This document shows, in pieces, positions 26,088 to 34,300 of a stretch of DNA of 64,000 bases. Under the pieces are notes generated by a model. That model searched no databases. It was not told the origin of the DNA and saw only the letters and a program-made list of their open reading frames with translations. Within the stretch, counting starts at the first letter, position 1. Each line of letters opens with the position of its first letter. The position numbers and the translations under genes are program-made. Origin of the DNA: Jatrophihabitans_A sp035507775 (GTDB lineage Bacteria; Actinomycetota; Actinomycetes; Mycobacteriales; Jatrophihabitantaceae); NCBI GenBank assembly GCA_035507775.1, contig DATJNU010000042.1, positions 1 through 64,000 on the forward strand, read 5' to 3'.

Positions 26088-26387
26088 ATGTACGCACACC
26101 TTACCGGCGAGCTCGCTCGCTGGCGGCAGGCAGATCTCCTGCGCCGGGCCCGGTTGCAGCGGCTGGCCGACGAGGCCCGGTGCGCCGCGACCTCGTGGCC
26201 GGTGCCAGCGACCGCAGGTCTAGAGCGCCCGGGTCTGTTGGCGTCGGGCCGCCGGCTGCGGCTTGCCGTGCCTTCGCGGCCGGCATCCTGGACGGCAGCC
26301 CCGAGCCGGCAGGGCGAGGGCGACCGCAGGCGGCGTCGCCGGATCGGCGGCGCGGTCGAGGCTTCCTGCGCGACCTGCCCCTGCTGA
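26088..26387 (+). CDS. Small uncharacterised protein, Arg/Ala-rich (uncertain)
   Basis: A 99-residue frame starting ATG 26088 (MYAHLTGELARWRQADLLRRARLQRLADEA), with GGGAG six bases upstream. The first 40 residues form an amphipathic helix of the kind seen in many short actinobacterial proteins annotated as hypothetical; the rest is Arg/Pro-rich and may be out-of-frame noise. An upstream in-frame ATG at 26067 is possible. It is reported because of the good ribosome site, but the coding bias is not decisive. Confidence 0.35.
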   Translation: MYAHLTGELARWRQADLLRRARLQRLADEARCAATSWPVPATAGLERPGLLASGRRLRLAVPSRPASWTAAPSRQGEGDRRRRRRIGGAVEASCATCPC

Positions 26388-26437
26388 TCCCGCGCCCGGC
26401 GAGCGGGAGCGCAAGGCCCTGGTGCTGCGGTCGCGCG

Positions 26438-26758
26438 TCAGGAAGTGCGGGCGGTGTGGGCGCCCGGCGCGGTCTGCCCGACCACGCTGAACCACTGCAC
26501 CCGCGAGGGTGCCGGCACGCCGGCCTCGCTGAGCGCGTGGCCGAGCCGGGAGTTCATGAACTCCAGCTGGCTCTGCTGCGAGTCCCACACCTCGAAGACG
26601 ACCAGGCTGCCGTCCGGTGACGTGGCGCCGGTGTGGTCGAGCAGGCCCCGTGGCCAGTCACCGGCTCCGGTGCGGGCGTCGATCCCGAGAAGTGTGTTGA
26701 CTGCCTGGTACTGCTGCTCGGTGACACCGGTGAATTCGAGCATGAGCGCATCCGACAT
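26438..26758 (-). CDS. Antibiotic-biosynthesis-monooxygenase-like (ABM) small protein
   Basis: A 106-residue protein: MSDALMLEFTGVTEQQYQAVNTLLG, a central GSLVVFEVWDSQQSQLEFMNSRLGHAL and a terminal strand VQWFSVVG. This order of strand, helix, strand and helix with the VFEVWDS motif fits dimeric alpha-beta barrel proteins of the ABM type. No catalytic residue can be named. It stands alone on the minus strand downstream of a repeat-filled gap, and converges with the uncertain ORF at 26088-26387. Confidence 0.6.
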   Translation of the reverse strand: MSDALMLEFTGVTEQQYQAVNTLLGIDARTGAGDWPRGLLDHTGATSPDGSLVVFEVWDSQQSQLEFMNSRLGHALSEAGVPAPSRVQWFSVVGQTAPGAHTARTS

Positions 26759-26924
26759 CTCGTCCTCCCCGCAGTGGGTGAATCCCTAGTGGACGAAGCC
26801 GCAGCGGTGGCGGCGATGGCGCCCCAACCTAACGCCGAACGATGATCAGCTACAAGAGTTGCCCATGATCGATTGGGAAATCTCGATCGACCCGAGAGGC
26901 GACCGTGCCTGCCACAACCACGTG

Positions 26925-27230
26925 ACCGAACCGAATCGCCCCCGACCTGATCGAAGCTTGCATTCGACCTGACCGAACCGAAACAGACCGGCTCGAACAG
27001 CGCTCGACCGGGCTGGCCGGCCGAGCCAAAATTCGTCCGGCCGAGCCGAGCCGCATCGGACCCGTCCGGCCGAGCCAAAATTCGTCCGGCCGAGCCGAGC
27101 CGCATCGGACCCGTCCGGCCGAGCCGGACCGAACCCGTCCGGCCGAGCCAAAATTCGTCCGGTCGAGCCGAGCCGCATCGGACCTGTCCGGCCGAACCGA
27201 CCGAACCCGTCTGACCGAGCCGATCTGACG
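26925..27230. repeat. Intergenic tandem repeats built on CCGGCCGAGCC
   Basis: Three 49-bp units start at 27019, 27068 and 27141; each contains GGCCGAGCCAAAATTCGTCC followed by a GC-rich half ending CGGACCCGTCC or a close variant. A 24-bp partial unit (27117-27140) separates the second and third, and more degenerate CCGAACCGA copies flank the array on both sides from about 26925 to 27230. It lies between disA and the ABM-like gene. The 495-base gap 26759-27253 contains no supported gene; frames through it merely translate the repeat. Replication slippage is the likely source. Confidence 0.8.
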
Positions 27231-27253
27231 GGAACGCCGGGCGTGGGTGGCTG

Positions 27254-28333
27254 TTAGGAGTAGCGCTCGATGATCGAGGCGTCGGCCAGCCGGGAGAGGG
27301 CCTCGCGGATCGTCCGGGCCCGAGCGTCGCCGACCCCGTCCACCGCCTGCAGCTCGTCCACCGTCGCCGCCAGCACCTTCTGCAGGTTGCCGAAGTGTTC
27401 GACGATCCGGGTCAGCACCGAGCTGGGCAGCCTCGGCACCCGGGACAGCAGCCGGTAGCCGCGCGGGCTGACGGGCTGGTCCAGGGCCTCCGGAGTGCCC
27501 GGGTACCCCAGTGCCTTGGACACGTTCGTGAGGTCGAGGAGCTCGGCCGACGTGAGCTCCGACAGGTCGCTCATCACCTGCTCGACCGTGCGGCTGCGCC
27601 GCCCGCTGGGCAGGTAGTCGCGGCCGATCAGCTCGCGGTCGGCGTGCACGCCGGCCATCAACTCCTCCAGCTGCAGCGACAGCAGCCGGCCGTCGGTGCC
27701 GAGCTCGGCGCCGTAGCCGGAGATCTCGTCCGAGATCCGGGTGACCATCTCCAGCCGCTGGGAGACCGAGGCGGCGTCCCGCACCGTGACCAGGTCCTCG
27801 ATCTCCAGCGCCGACAGGGTCTGAGCGACCTCGTCGAGCCGGGACTTGTAGCGCTCCAGCGTCGCGACCGCCTGATTGGCCCGTGACAGCAGTGAGGTCG
27901 AGTTCTCCAGCACATGCCGCCGGGTGCCGAGGTAGAGGCTGATGATCTTCATCGACTGCGACACCGAGATCACCGGAAAGCCGGTCTGCTGCGCGACCCG
28001 CTGGGCAGTGCGGTGCCTGGTGCCGGACTCCTCGGTCGGGATGGACGGGTCGGGCATCAGGTGGGTGGCGGCCCGGATGATCCGGGCCAGGTCGGTGGTG
28101 AGCACGACGGCGCCGTCCATCTTCGCCAGCTCGCGCAGCCGGGTGGCGGAGAACTCCACGTCCAGCGGAAAGCCGCCGGTGCAGATGCCGTCCACCGCCT
28201 TGTCGTAGCCCAGCACGATCAGGGCACCGGTGTTGCCGCGCAGGATCCGTTCGAGCCCGTCACGCAGGTCGGTGCCGGGCGCCAGCAGGGCCAGGACGGT
28301 GCGCAGCACGTCGTCGCGATCGGAAATCGCCAT
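27254..28333 (-). CDS. disA: DNA integrity scanning diadenylate cyclase
   Basis: A 359-residue DisA that makes c-di-AMP from ATP while scanning DNA. The DAC domain (1-145) has the DGA motif at 73-75 and GTRHRTA at 104-110, the metal/ATP-binding pair. A long helical linker follows, then C-terminal helix-hairpin-helix DNA-binding repeats (LSRVPRLPSSVLTRIVEHFG; DELQAVDGVGDARARTI). The start ATG 28333 has GAGGAACGG upstream. It is downstream of radA on the same strand, the conserved actinobacterial order, which fits the reported interplay of RadA and DisA. No c-di-AMP riboswitch was recognised in the window. Confidence 0.96.
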   Translation of the reverse strand: MAISDRDDVLRTVLALLAPGTDLRDGLERILRGNTGALIVLGYDKAVDGICTGGFPLDVEFSATRLRELAKMDGAVVLTTDLARIIRAATHLMPDPSIPTEESGTRHRTAQRVAQQTGFPVISVSQSMKIISLYLGTRRHVLENSTSLLSRANQAVATLERYKSRLDEVAQTLSALEIEDLVTVRDAASVSQRLEMVTRISDEISGYGAELGTDGRLLSLQLEELMAGVHADRELIGRDYLPSGRRSRTVEQVMSDLSELTSAELLDLTNVSKALGYPGTPEALDQPVSPRGYRLLSRVPRLPSSVLTRIVEHFGNLQKVLAATVDELQAVDGVGDARARTIREALSRLADASIIERYS

Positions 28334-28477
28334 GGGTGCTCACCGTTCCTCTCGATCCGGCCGGACGGGGCCACCGGCGTCCGCCGTGGCGCGGGGGACA
28401 AGCCTCCGTCCGGGATATCTAACTACGCCGACCCGGTCCCGGATCGCGCAGCACGTTGCGCCAGACAGTGTAGGGGG

Positions 28478-29923
28478 TCAAAATGCCCGGCCCACCGCCG
28501 TGAGCAACTCCCATGCCTTGGCCACGGTCGCGACCTCGAGCACCTGCATGCCGGGCACCCGGGACCACTGCGACCCGGCGGGCACCAACGCCTTGCGGAA
28601 CCCCAGCCGCCCCGCTTCGGTCAGCCGCCGCTGCACGCTGCTCACCCGCCGGATGTCGCCGGACAGCGACACCTCGCCGATCGCGCACATGGTGGCGGGC
28701 AGTGCGAGGTCGTGTGCCGCGGACGCGATCGCCAGCAGCACCGCCAGGTCGACCGCCGGCTCGACGATCTTGATGCCACCCACGCTGGCGGCGTAGACGT
28801 CCCGCTCGACCAGCGAGGTGCCGGCGTGCCGGGCGAGCACCGCCAGCAGCATGTTGGCGCGGGAGGAGTCCAGGTCGGTGAACGAGCGCCGGGCCGAGCC
28901 GGCGTGCCCGTACGGTGCCGAGACCAGCGACTGCACCTCCGACAGCAGCGGCCGCCGGCCGGTCACCGTCACCGTCACGCAGGTGCCGGGGACCGCGATG
29001 TCGCGGGCGCTGAGGAACAGCCCGGACGGATCGGGCAGCTCGTCGATGCCCTCCTCGTGCATCTCGAAGCAGCCGACCTCGTCGGTGGCGCCGAACCGGT
29101 TCTTGATCGAACGCAGCATCCGCAGCGAGGAGTGCCGGTCGCCCTCGAAGTAGAGCACCACGTCCACCAGGTGCTCCAGCGCGCGCGGCCCGGCGATGGA
29201 GCCGTCCTTGGTCACGTGGCCGACCAGCACGGTGGCGATGCCACGCTCCTTGGCGACCGCGCTGATCGAGGCGGTGACGGCGCGGATCTGGGGCACGCCG
29301 CCGACCACCCCGTCGACGGTGGCCGAGGCAATGGTCTGCACCGAGTCGAGGATCAACAGGCCGGGCTTGACCTCGTCCAGGTGGGTGAGCACGGCGCCCA
29401 GGTCGTTCTCGGCGGCCAGGTACAGCTCGGGGTGCATCGTGTGGGTCCGCTCGGCCCGGGCCCGCACTTGGGCGGTGGACTCCTCGCCGGTGACGATCAG
29501 GGCAGGGCTGCCACTGGACTCCGCGAAGCGCTGGCCGACCTCCAGTAGCAGGGTGGACTTGCCGACGCCTGGCTCACCGGCCAGCAGCAGCACGGCGCCG
29601 GGCATCAGGCCACCGCCCAGCACCCGGTCCAGCTCGGCGATGCCGGTCGGCCGCGCGCGGGCCACCGACGCGTCCTGCCGGCCGATCGGCAGCGCGGCGA
29701 CCCGGGGCGTGACGGGGGTGGGCAGGCTGAGCGCCGCCGCGCGCACGCCCTCCTCGGCCATCGTTCCCCAGGCCTGGCACTCCGGGCAGCGGCCGACCCA
29801 GCGGACCGCCGTCATGCCGCACTCGGTGCAGGCGTAGCCGGGCGCGCGGCGGCCCTGCTTGGAACTGGACTTGCCCGGGCTGCCGGTGGAGGTGGTCACG
29901 GCGGCGACGCTACCGGCAGCCAC
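28478..29923 (-). CDS. radA: DNA repair protein RadA
   Basis: A 481-residue RadA/Sms branch-migration ATPase. The N-terminal zinc finger has C32, C35, C46 and C49 (CTECGMTAVRWVGRCPEC). Walker A is GEPGVGKSTL, the RadA-specific motif KNRFG lies in SIKNRFGATDEVG, and a Lon-like C-terminal domain follows (SGDIRRV region). A GTG start at 29899 (VTTSTGSPG) is an alternative; neither start has a clear ribosome site. It is followed by disA after 144 bases. Confidence 0.95.
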   Translation of the reverse strand: MAAGSVAAVTTSTGSPGKSSSKQGRRAPGYACTECGMTAVRWVGRCPECQAWGTMAEEGVRAAALSLPTPVTPRVAALPIGRQDASVARARPTGIAELDRVLGGGLMPGAVLLLAGEPGVGKSTLLLEVGQRFAESSGSPALIVTGEESTAQVRARAERTHTMHPELYLAAENDLGAVLTHLDEVKPGLLILDSVQTIASATVDGVVGGVPQIRAVTASISAVAKERGIATVLVGHVTKDGSIAGPRALEHLVDVVLYFEGDRHSSLRMLRSIKNRFGATDEVGCFEMHEEGIDELPDPSGLFLSARDIAVPGTCVTVTVTGRRPLLSEVQSLVSAPYGHAGSARRSFTDLDSSRANMLLAVLARHAGTSLVERDVYAASVGGIKIVEPAVDLAVLLAIASAAHDLALPATMCAIGEVSLSGDIRRVSSVQRRLTEAGRLGFRKALVPAGSQWSRVPGMQVLEVATVAKAWELLTAVGRAF

Positions 29924-29964
29924 CGACAGAACCGCTCAGGTGGCGAGGCCGCCTGAGCGGTGGG

Positions 29965-30702
29965 TCAGTTCTTGGCCTCGGTGGGTTCGGTCGCCTGGCT
30001 GAGCACCGGCGCGGACGGGGCCTCGCTGGCCAGCTGCACCGGCACCGGGAGGGTGAAGCTCGTGCCGTCGGAGAAGGTGAACGTGACGGGCACCGTCTGG
30101 GCCGGGTAGAGGGCGTCGGTCAGCTGGTTCAGCACGACGTTGGGTCCGATCGCGCTGAAGCCGACCTGCACCGAGCCGCCGGCCGGCACCTCGATCGGGC
30201 TGCTCGGGGTCTCGCTGCCGGACGGCGCGGTCGAACTCTCGGAGGGGCTGGCCGATCCCGTCGGCGAGGCCGACGCGGAGGCAGAGCCCGTGGCGGAGCC
30301 GCTGGCGGTAGCCGATCCGCTGGCGGACTCACCGGCCGAACTGGGCGAGGTCGACGAGGTCTCGTTCACGCCGACGTTGCTGACCTGGGTGCTGCCGGCG
30401 GCGGGCGTGGAGACCGACTGCAACTCCACCTTGGCCGGGCCGTTGTTGACCAGCACCAGCTGCAGCATGGCGTCGCCGCCCTTGGTGTAGGTGCCGTCGG
30501 TGCCCGAGACGATGGCCGCGGTGCGGACCGAGATCGGTCCGGCGTCGGTGGAGGCGCCGTCGATCGGGGGGCGCTGGTTCACCGTCTGGGCGTCCTGGCC
30601 GGCGGCGCAGCCGGCCAGCAGGAAGGCGCCGGCCGCGATGGTGGCGGCAGCTGCGGTGAACCGTCGAATGGCTCCGGACCGGCCCGGCAACTCCTTCGGC
30701 AC
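29965..30702 (-). CDS. LpqE-like secreted lipoprotein
   Basis: A 245-residue lipoprotein: the signal peptide ends LLAGC with C32 as the lipidated residue. Residues 115-165 are a Ser/Ala/Thr/Gly low-complexity stretch inserted in a beta domain (RTAAIVSGTDGTYTKGGDA...LVNNGPAKVELQSV), and the protein ends with VPVTFTFSDGTSFTLPVPV. Position between radA and carD equals that of lpqE (Rv3584) in mycobacteria, and the domain resembles copper-chaperone PCu(A)C-like folds, though no Met/His copper motif is evident. Start GTG 30702 has GGAG upstream. It diverges from carD. Confidence 0.8.
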   Translation of the reverse strand: MPKELPGRSGAIRRFTAAAATIAAGAFLLAGCAAGQDAQTVNQRPPIDGASTDAGPISVRTAAIVSGTDGTYTKGGDAMLQLVLVNNGPAKVELQSVSTPAAGSTQVSNVGVNETSSTSPSSAGESASGSATASGSATGSASASASPTGSASPSESSTAPSGSETPSSPIEVPAGGSVQVGFSAIGPNVVLNQLTDALYPAQTVPVTFTFSDGTSFTLPVPVQLASEAPSAPVLSQATEPTEAKN

Positions 30703-31001
30703 GCTCTCCAGCTCCTCACGCCTCGGGGCAACTAGCCGACCGTCGCCGACGGCCGTCCGGCTCAGCGTAGCGAGCCGCGGGCGACCGGCCGCCGATAGGG
30801 TCGCGCGCCGGGCCCCGGCCCCCGTTCAGGGCGAGCCAGGCCCCGCTTCGCTACCGGCTGCCGGGGCTGCCGGCAGGGCGCCCGAGGCTGCTTCGCCGGG
30901 CTCGCCCGACCGCGCTGCCGGTGCTCGCCCAACTGCGCGTATAGCACGGTGGGAGGGCTGGGGCGGGCGATCTTCGAGCTGGGCGTGTCGCCGCCACGTG
31001 T

Positions 31002-31007
31002 TACCCT
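31002..31007 (+). promoter_or_regulatory. Likely carD -10 element
   Basis: TACCCT preceded by TGT (extended -10 style), about 26 bases before the carD ATG, leaving a short leader with GAAAGGGG as ribosome site. The 330-base divergent gap 30703-31032 holds this and GC-rich inverted repeats around 30875-30920, but no gene. A -35 match was not clear. Confidence 0.45.
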
Positions 31008-31032
31008 TGGGGAACCGAAAGGGGTTGCCTCT

Positions 31033-31524
31033 ATGACTTTTGAGGTCGGCGAAACCGTCGTATATCCGCACCATGGCGCTGCCAAAATCGAGGCAATCGA
31101 GAAGCGCATTATCAAGGGTGAAGAAAAGGCCTATCTGGTCCTCAAGGTGCAGCAGGGCGATTTGACCGTCCGAGTGCCGGCCGACAATGCCGAAATCGTC
31201 GGGGTGCGTGACGTCGTCGGGCAGGAGGGGCTGGACCGGGTGTTCGAGGTGCTGCGCGCACCGCACACCGAGGAGCCCACCAACTGGTCCCGGCGCTACA
31301 AGGCCAACGGCGAGAAGCTCGCCTCGGGTGACGTCAACAAGGTCGCCGAGGTCGTCCGCGACCTGTGGCGTCGCGAGAAGGACCGGGGCCTGTCCGCGGG
31401 CGAGAAGCGGATGCTGGCCAAGGCCCGCCAGATTCTGGTCAGCGAACTGGCACTGGCCGAGGGAACCAACGAGGACAAGGCCGAACTCGTCTTGGACGAG
31501 GTGCTGGCCGAAGCCGTCGCCTGA
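31033..31524 (+). CDS. carD: RNA-polymerase-binding transcription factor CarD
   Basis: A 163-residue CarD that stabilises the RNA polymerase-promoter open complex. The N-terminal Tudor-like RNA-polymerase interaction domain (1-60) starts MTFEVGETVVYPHHGAAKI, and the C-terminal helical DNA-binding domain contains EEPTNWSRRYKANGEKL with the conserved Trp that wedges into the bubble. It is nearly the same length as M. tuberculosis CarD (162). AAAGGGG sits upstream of ATG 31033. It is followed by ispD after 27 bases, as in mycobacteria. Confidence 0.97.
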   Translation: MTFEVGETVVYPHHGAAKIEAIEKRIIKGEEKAYLVLKVQQGDLTVRVPADNAEIVGVRDVVGQEGLDRVFEVLRAPHTEEPTNWSRRYKANGEKLASGDVNKVAEVVRDLWRREKDRGLSAGEKRMLAKARQILVSELALAEGTNEDKAELVLDEVLAEAVA

Positions 31525-31551
31525 TCATTTCTCTATCGGCGTTGTGCGGCG

Positions 31552-32217
31552 ATGAGTGTTGCTGCGGTCCTGGTCGCGGCCGGTTCCGGTGAACGACTTG
31601 GGCTGGGCATGCCTAAGGCCCTGGTCGGCCTCGCCGGGCGCAGCCTCCTGGACTGGTCGCTGGCCGCATTCACCGAGCACCTTGCTGTCGACGAGGTGGT
31701 GGTGGTCGCCCCGGCGGCCGCTGCCGAGAGTCTGAGCACCGTGCTCGGGCCCGGCCCGGTCACGGTGGTGCCGGGCGGCCACACCCGTTCCGAATCGGTG
31801 CGTCGGGGCTTGGCCGCGCTGTCTGACAGCACGGAATTCGTGCTGGTGCACGACGCGGCCCGGCCGCTGGTGCCCACTGAGATGATCTCGAACGTGGTCG
31901 ACGCCCTGCTCGCCGGAGCCGAGGCGGTGATCCCGGTGGTGCCCGTGGTCGACACCGTCAAGCGGGTGGCGGACGGACGGGTGGTCGAGACCGTGGACCG
32001 CGGTGAGCTGTGCCGGGTGCAGACGCCGCAGGGCTTCCGGCTGGCCGAGCTGCGGCAGGCCTACGCGGCCGCCCCGGAGCTGGTCGCCACCGATGACGCC
32101 GGCGTGGTGGAGGCCCACGGCGGCAAGGTGGTGACGGTGGCGGGCGACGAGACGGCCTTCAAGATCACCACCCCGTACGACCTGCGGCTGGCCGAGTTGC
32201 TGGTGGCCAGCCGATGA
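31552..32217 (+). CDS. ispD: 2-C-methyl-D-erythritol 4-phosphate cytidylyltransferase
   Basis: A 221-residue IspD that makes CDP-ME from MEP and CTP in the non-mevalonate isoprenoid route. The CTP-binding N-terminus reads VLVAAGSGERLGLGMPKALV, followed by HDAARPLVP and later QTPQGFRL and DDAGVVE. It overlaps ispF by four bases (ATGA). Length is standard. Confidence 0.96.
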   Translation: MSVAAVLVAAGSGERLGLGMPKALVGLAGRSLLDWSLAAFTEHLAVDEVVVVAPAAAAESLSTVLGPGPVTVVPGGHTRSESVRRGLAALSDSTEFVLVHDAARPLVPTEMISNVVDALLAGAEAVIPVVPVVDTVKRVADGRVVETVDRGELCRVQTPQGFRLAELRQAYAAAPELVATDDAGVVEAHGGKVVTVAGDETAFKITTPYDLRLAELLVASR

Positions 32218-32684
32218 CGATGCCGCGGGTCGGCGTGGGGGTCGACGTCCATCCGGTCGAGGCCGGCCGCGAGTGCTGGATCGCCGGGCTCTTCTGGCCG
32301 AACGTCGACGGGTGTGCCGGGCACTCCGACGGTGACGTGGTCTGTCACGCCGCGTGCGACGCGTTGCTGTCCGCGGCGGGTCTCGGCGATCTCGGGGCGG
32401 TCTTCGGCACCAACGATCCCCGGTGGGACGGCGCGTCCGGCATCGACCTGCTGGTAGAGGTGATGAGCCTGCTCCGCAAGGGCAGCTGGCGGGTCGGCAA
32501 CCTGGCTGTGCAGCTCGTGGGCAACCGGCCCAAGCTGGGGCCGCGCCGGCAGGACGCGGAGGCATTGCTGTCCGACGTGGTCGGCGCCCCGGTCAGCCTG
32601 GCGGCCACCACCACCGACGGGCTCGGCCTCACCGGCCGGGGCGAGGGCCTGGCCGCGATCGCCACCGCTGTCATCGCCCGCTGA
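32214..32684 (+). CDS. ispF: 2-C-methyl-D-erythritol 2,4-cyclodiphosphate synthase
   Basis: A 156-residue IspF, the zinc enzyme that cyclises CDP-ME2P. Zinc ligands are D11 and H13 (VDVHP) and H45 in SDGDVVCHA. The C-terminal motif TTTDGLGLTGRGEGLAAIA is typical. The loop between residues 19 and 33 (ECWIAGLFWPNVDGCAGH) differs somewhat from the common LGG-type loop. It is translationally coupled to ispD. Confidence 0.95.
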   Translation: MTMPRVGVGVDVHPVEAGRECWIAGLFWPNVDGCAGHSDGDVVCHAACDALLSAAGLGDLGAVFGTNDPRWDGASGIDLLVEVMSLLRKGSWRVGNLAVQLVGNRPKLGPRRQDAEALLSDVVGAPVSLAATTTDGLGLTGRGEGLAAIATAVIAR

Positions 32685-32727
32685 ACCGCGTCCCCGCTGG
32701 TCGAGGCTGGGCACGGAGGGGCGCCCG

Positions 32728-33840
32728 TCAGGCCAGCGCCTGTGCCAGGTCGGCCCAGAGGTCCTCGACGTGTTCGACGCCGACCGACAGCCTGATCAGC
32801 TCGGCCGGGGTGCCCTGCGCCAGCTCGCCCGGGTAGCTGCCGCGCCGCTCGATCAGCGACTCCACCCCGCCGATGCTGGTGGCGTGCGTGATCAGCCGTA
32901 CCCGGCGGCACAGCGCGTCCGCGGCCTCCACCGACCCGAGCGTGAACGAGACGATCGCCCCGTGGTGGTCCAGCAGCGTGTCCACCAGCTTCGCCTGCGG
33001 GTGGCTGTCGAAGCCGAGGTAGTGGATCGCCCGGACGGCCGGGTGCTCGGCTAGCCGATCGGCCAGCACCGTGGCGTTGGCGCACGCCCGTTCCAGCCGG
33101 ACCGGCAGCGTCCGCACCCCGCGCAGGGCCAGGAACGACTCCAGCGCGCCGGGCATCGCGCCGGTGAGGCTGCGCCGGGCGAGCAAGGCCGCGTGCCGCT
33201 GCTCGTCGGCCACCGTCAGCACGCCCATCAACAGGTCGCTGTGGCCGGCGATCCACTTGGTGGCCGAGTGCATCGACACGTCCGCGCCGTGCTCCAGCGG
33301 CCGGATGCCGAGCGGGGTGGCCAGGGTCGCGTCCACGACGCTGAGCACGCCCCGGTGCCGGGCCGCGGCGGCCAGCTCGGGCAGGTCCGGCACCACCAGT
33401 CCCGGGTTGGTGGGCAGCTCCAGCCAGAGCAGCGCGGCACCGTCCAGCGCGGCGACGGTCGCGTCGAGGTCGGTGACGTCGACGACCCGCAGCTCCAGCC
33501 GGCCGAGCTCGGCCTGCCGGTCGAAGATCGTCCGGTGGTAGTTGTAGAAGGAGTCCGGCAGCACCAGCGCCGCTCCGGCCGGCAGGTCGGCGACGAGCGC
33601 GTTCGTGGCCGCCACCCCGGAGGCGAAGCTGACCGTGTGCCCGCCTTCCAGCGCGCCCACCGCGGCCTCGAAGGCCGCGGTGGTGTCGTTGCCGTCACGC
33701 CCGTAGACGCGGTCACCGCCGGCGTGGAAGGTCGAGGTCAGCACTACCGGCTGGTTCACCGGCCCGGCGCCGGACCTGTCCGGCCGGCCCGCGGCGACCG
33801 CGATCGAGTCGGGATGCAGCTCGTGCGAGGAAGTGTCCAC
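32728..33840 (-). CDS. Cys/Met-metabolism PLP-dependent enzyme (cystathionine gamma-synthase/lyase family)
   Basis: A 370-residue fold-type I PLP enzyme. The PLP lysine is in SMHSATKWIAGHSDLLMG. FASGVAATNAL binds phosphate, and TSIGGVESLIERR at the end matches the family. It may catalyse cystathionine gamma-synthase, gamma-lyase or a related gamma-elimination; sequence alone does not decide. The start is GTG 33840 with TAGATT six bases upstream, suggesting a leaderless transcript diverging from the PPOX gene. It ends 43 bases from the ispF stop, tail to tail. Confidence 0.88.
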   Translation of the reverse strand: MDTSSHELHPDSIAVAAGRPDRSGAGPVNQPVVLTSTFHAGGDRVYGRDGNDTTAAFEAAVGALEGGHTVSFASGVAATNALVADLPAGAALVLPDSFYNYHRTIFDRQAELGRLELRVVDVTDLDATVAALDGAALLWLELPTNPGLVVPDLPELAAAARHRGVLSVVDATLATPLGIRPLEHGADVSMHSATKWIAGHSDLLMGVLTVADEQRHAALLARRSLTGAMPGALESFLALRGVRTLPVRLERACANATVLADRLAEHPAVRAIHYLGFDSHPQAKLVDTLLDHHGAIVSFTLGSVEAADALCRRVRLITHATSIGGVESLIERRGSYPGELAQGTPAELIRLSVGVEHVEDLWADLAQALA

Positions 33841-33890
33841 GAACCGAATCTAGTCGGCGGCGCCGGCCCTGCCCTTCGTACGATCAAGGA

Positions 33891-34280
33891 ATGACTGCCT
33901 TGCCGGAGCGTGCCAGGACCCTGCTCGACGACGCCAACTTCGTGGTGGTGGCGACCAGCAACACCGACGGTTCGCCGCAGACCTCGGTGCTGTGGGCGAC
34001 CCACGACGGCGACCAGTTGCTGCTGTCGACCACCCAGGGCCGCAAGAAGGAGACGAACTGGCTCCGGGACCCGCGGGCCAGCGTGCTGATCCTCGACAAG
34101 GCCGACCCGTACCGCTACGTCGAGGTGCGCGGGACGGTCAGCATGACCACAGACGGCGGCCCGCAGCTGATCGAGCGGCTGTCGCAGATCTACACCGGCC
34201 AGAGCTACACCGGCGACGAGGGGACCGACAACATCCGGGTGGTGGTCCGGGTGACGCCGACCCGGGTCATTGTGCGGTAA
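33891..34280 (+). CDS. PPOX-class pyridoxamine-5-phosphate-oxidase-like protein (F420/flavin)
   Basis: A 129-residue split-barrel protein: NFVVVATSNTDGSPQTSVLWATHDGDQLLLSTT, GRKKETNWLRDPRASVLI and YRYVEVRGTV are the hallmarks of the PPOX-class F420-dependent family (Rv1155-like). It probably binds F420 or a flavin and reduces an unknown substrate. TACGAT lies six bases before ATG 33891, consistent with a leaderless start. It is followed by cysS after 20 bases. Confidence 0.88.
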   Translation: MTALPERARTLLDDANFVVVATSNTDGSPQTSVLWATHDGDQLLLSTTQGRKKETNWLRDPRASVLILDKADPYRYVEVRGTVSMTTDGGPQLIERLSQIYTGQSYTGDEGTDNIRVVVRVTPTRVIVR

Positions 34281-34288
34281 GTGCCCCG

Positions 34289-34294
34289 TAGACT
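34289..34294 (+). promoter_or_regulatory. -10 element of leaderless cysS promoter
   Basis: TAGACT, then six bases, then the cysS GTG at 34301. There is no ribosome site in between, so cysS can be expressed from a leaderless mRNA independent of the upstream gene. Confidence 0.5.
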
Positions 34295-34300
34295 TGCCCG

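Noticed and set aside
26925..27230. CRISPR array
   Set aside because: Units are directly abutting with no unique spacers and there are no cas genes.
26759..27253. Coding frames across the CCGGCCGAGCC repeats
   Set aside because: They translate the tandem repeat in several frames on the minus strand and show no independent coding signal or ribosome site.
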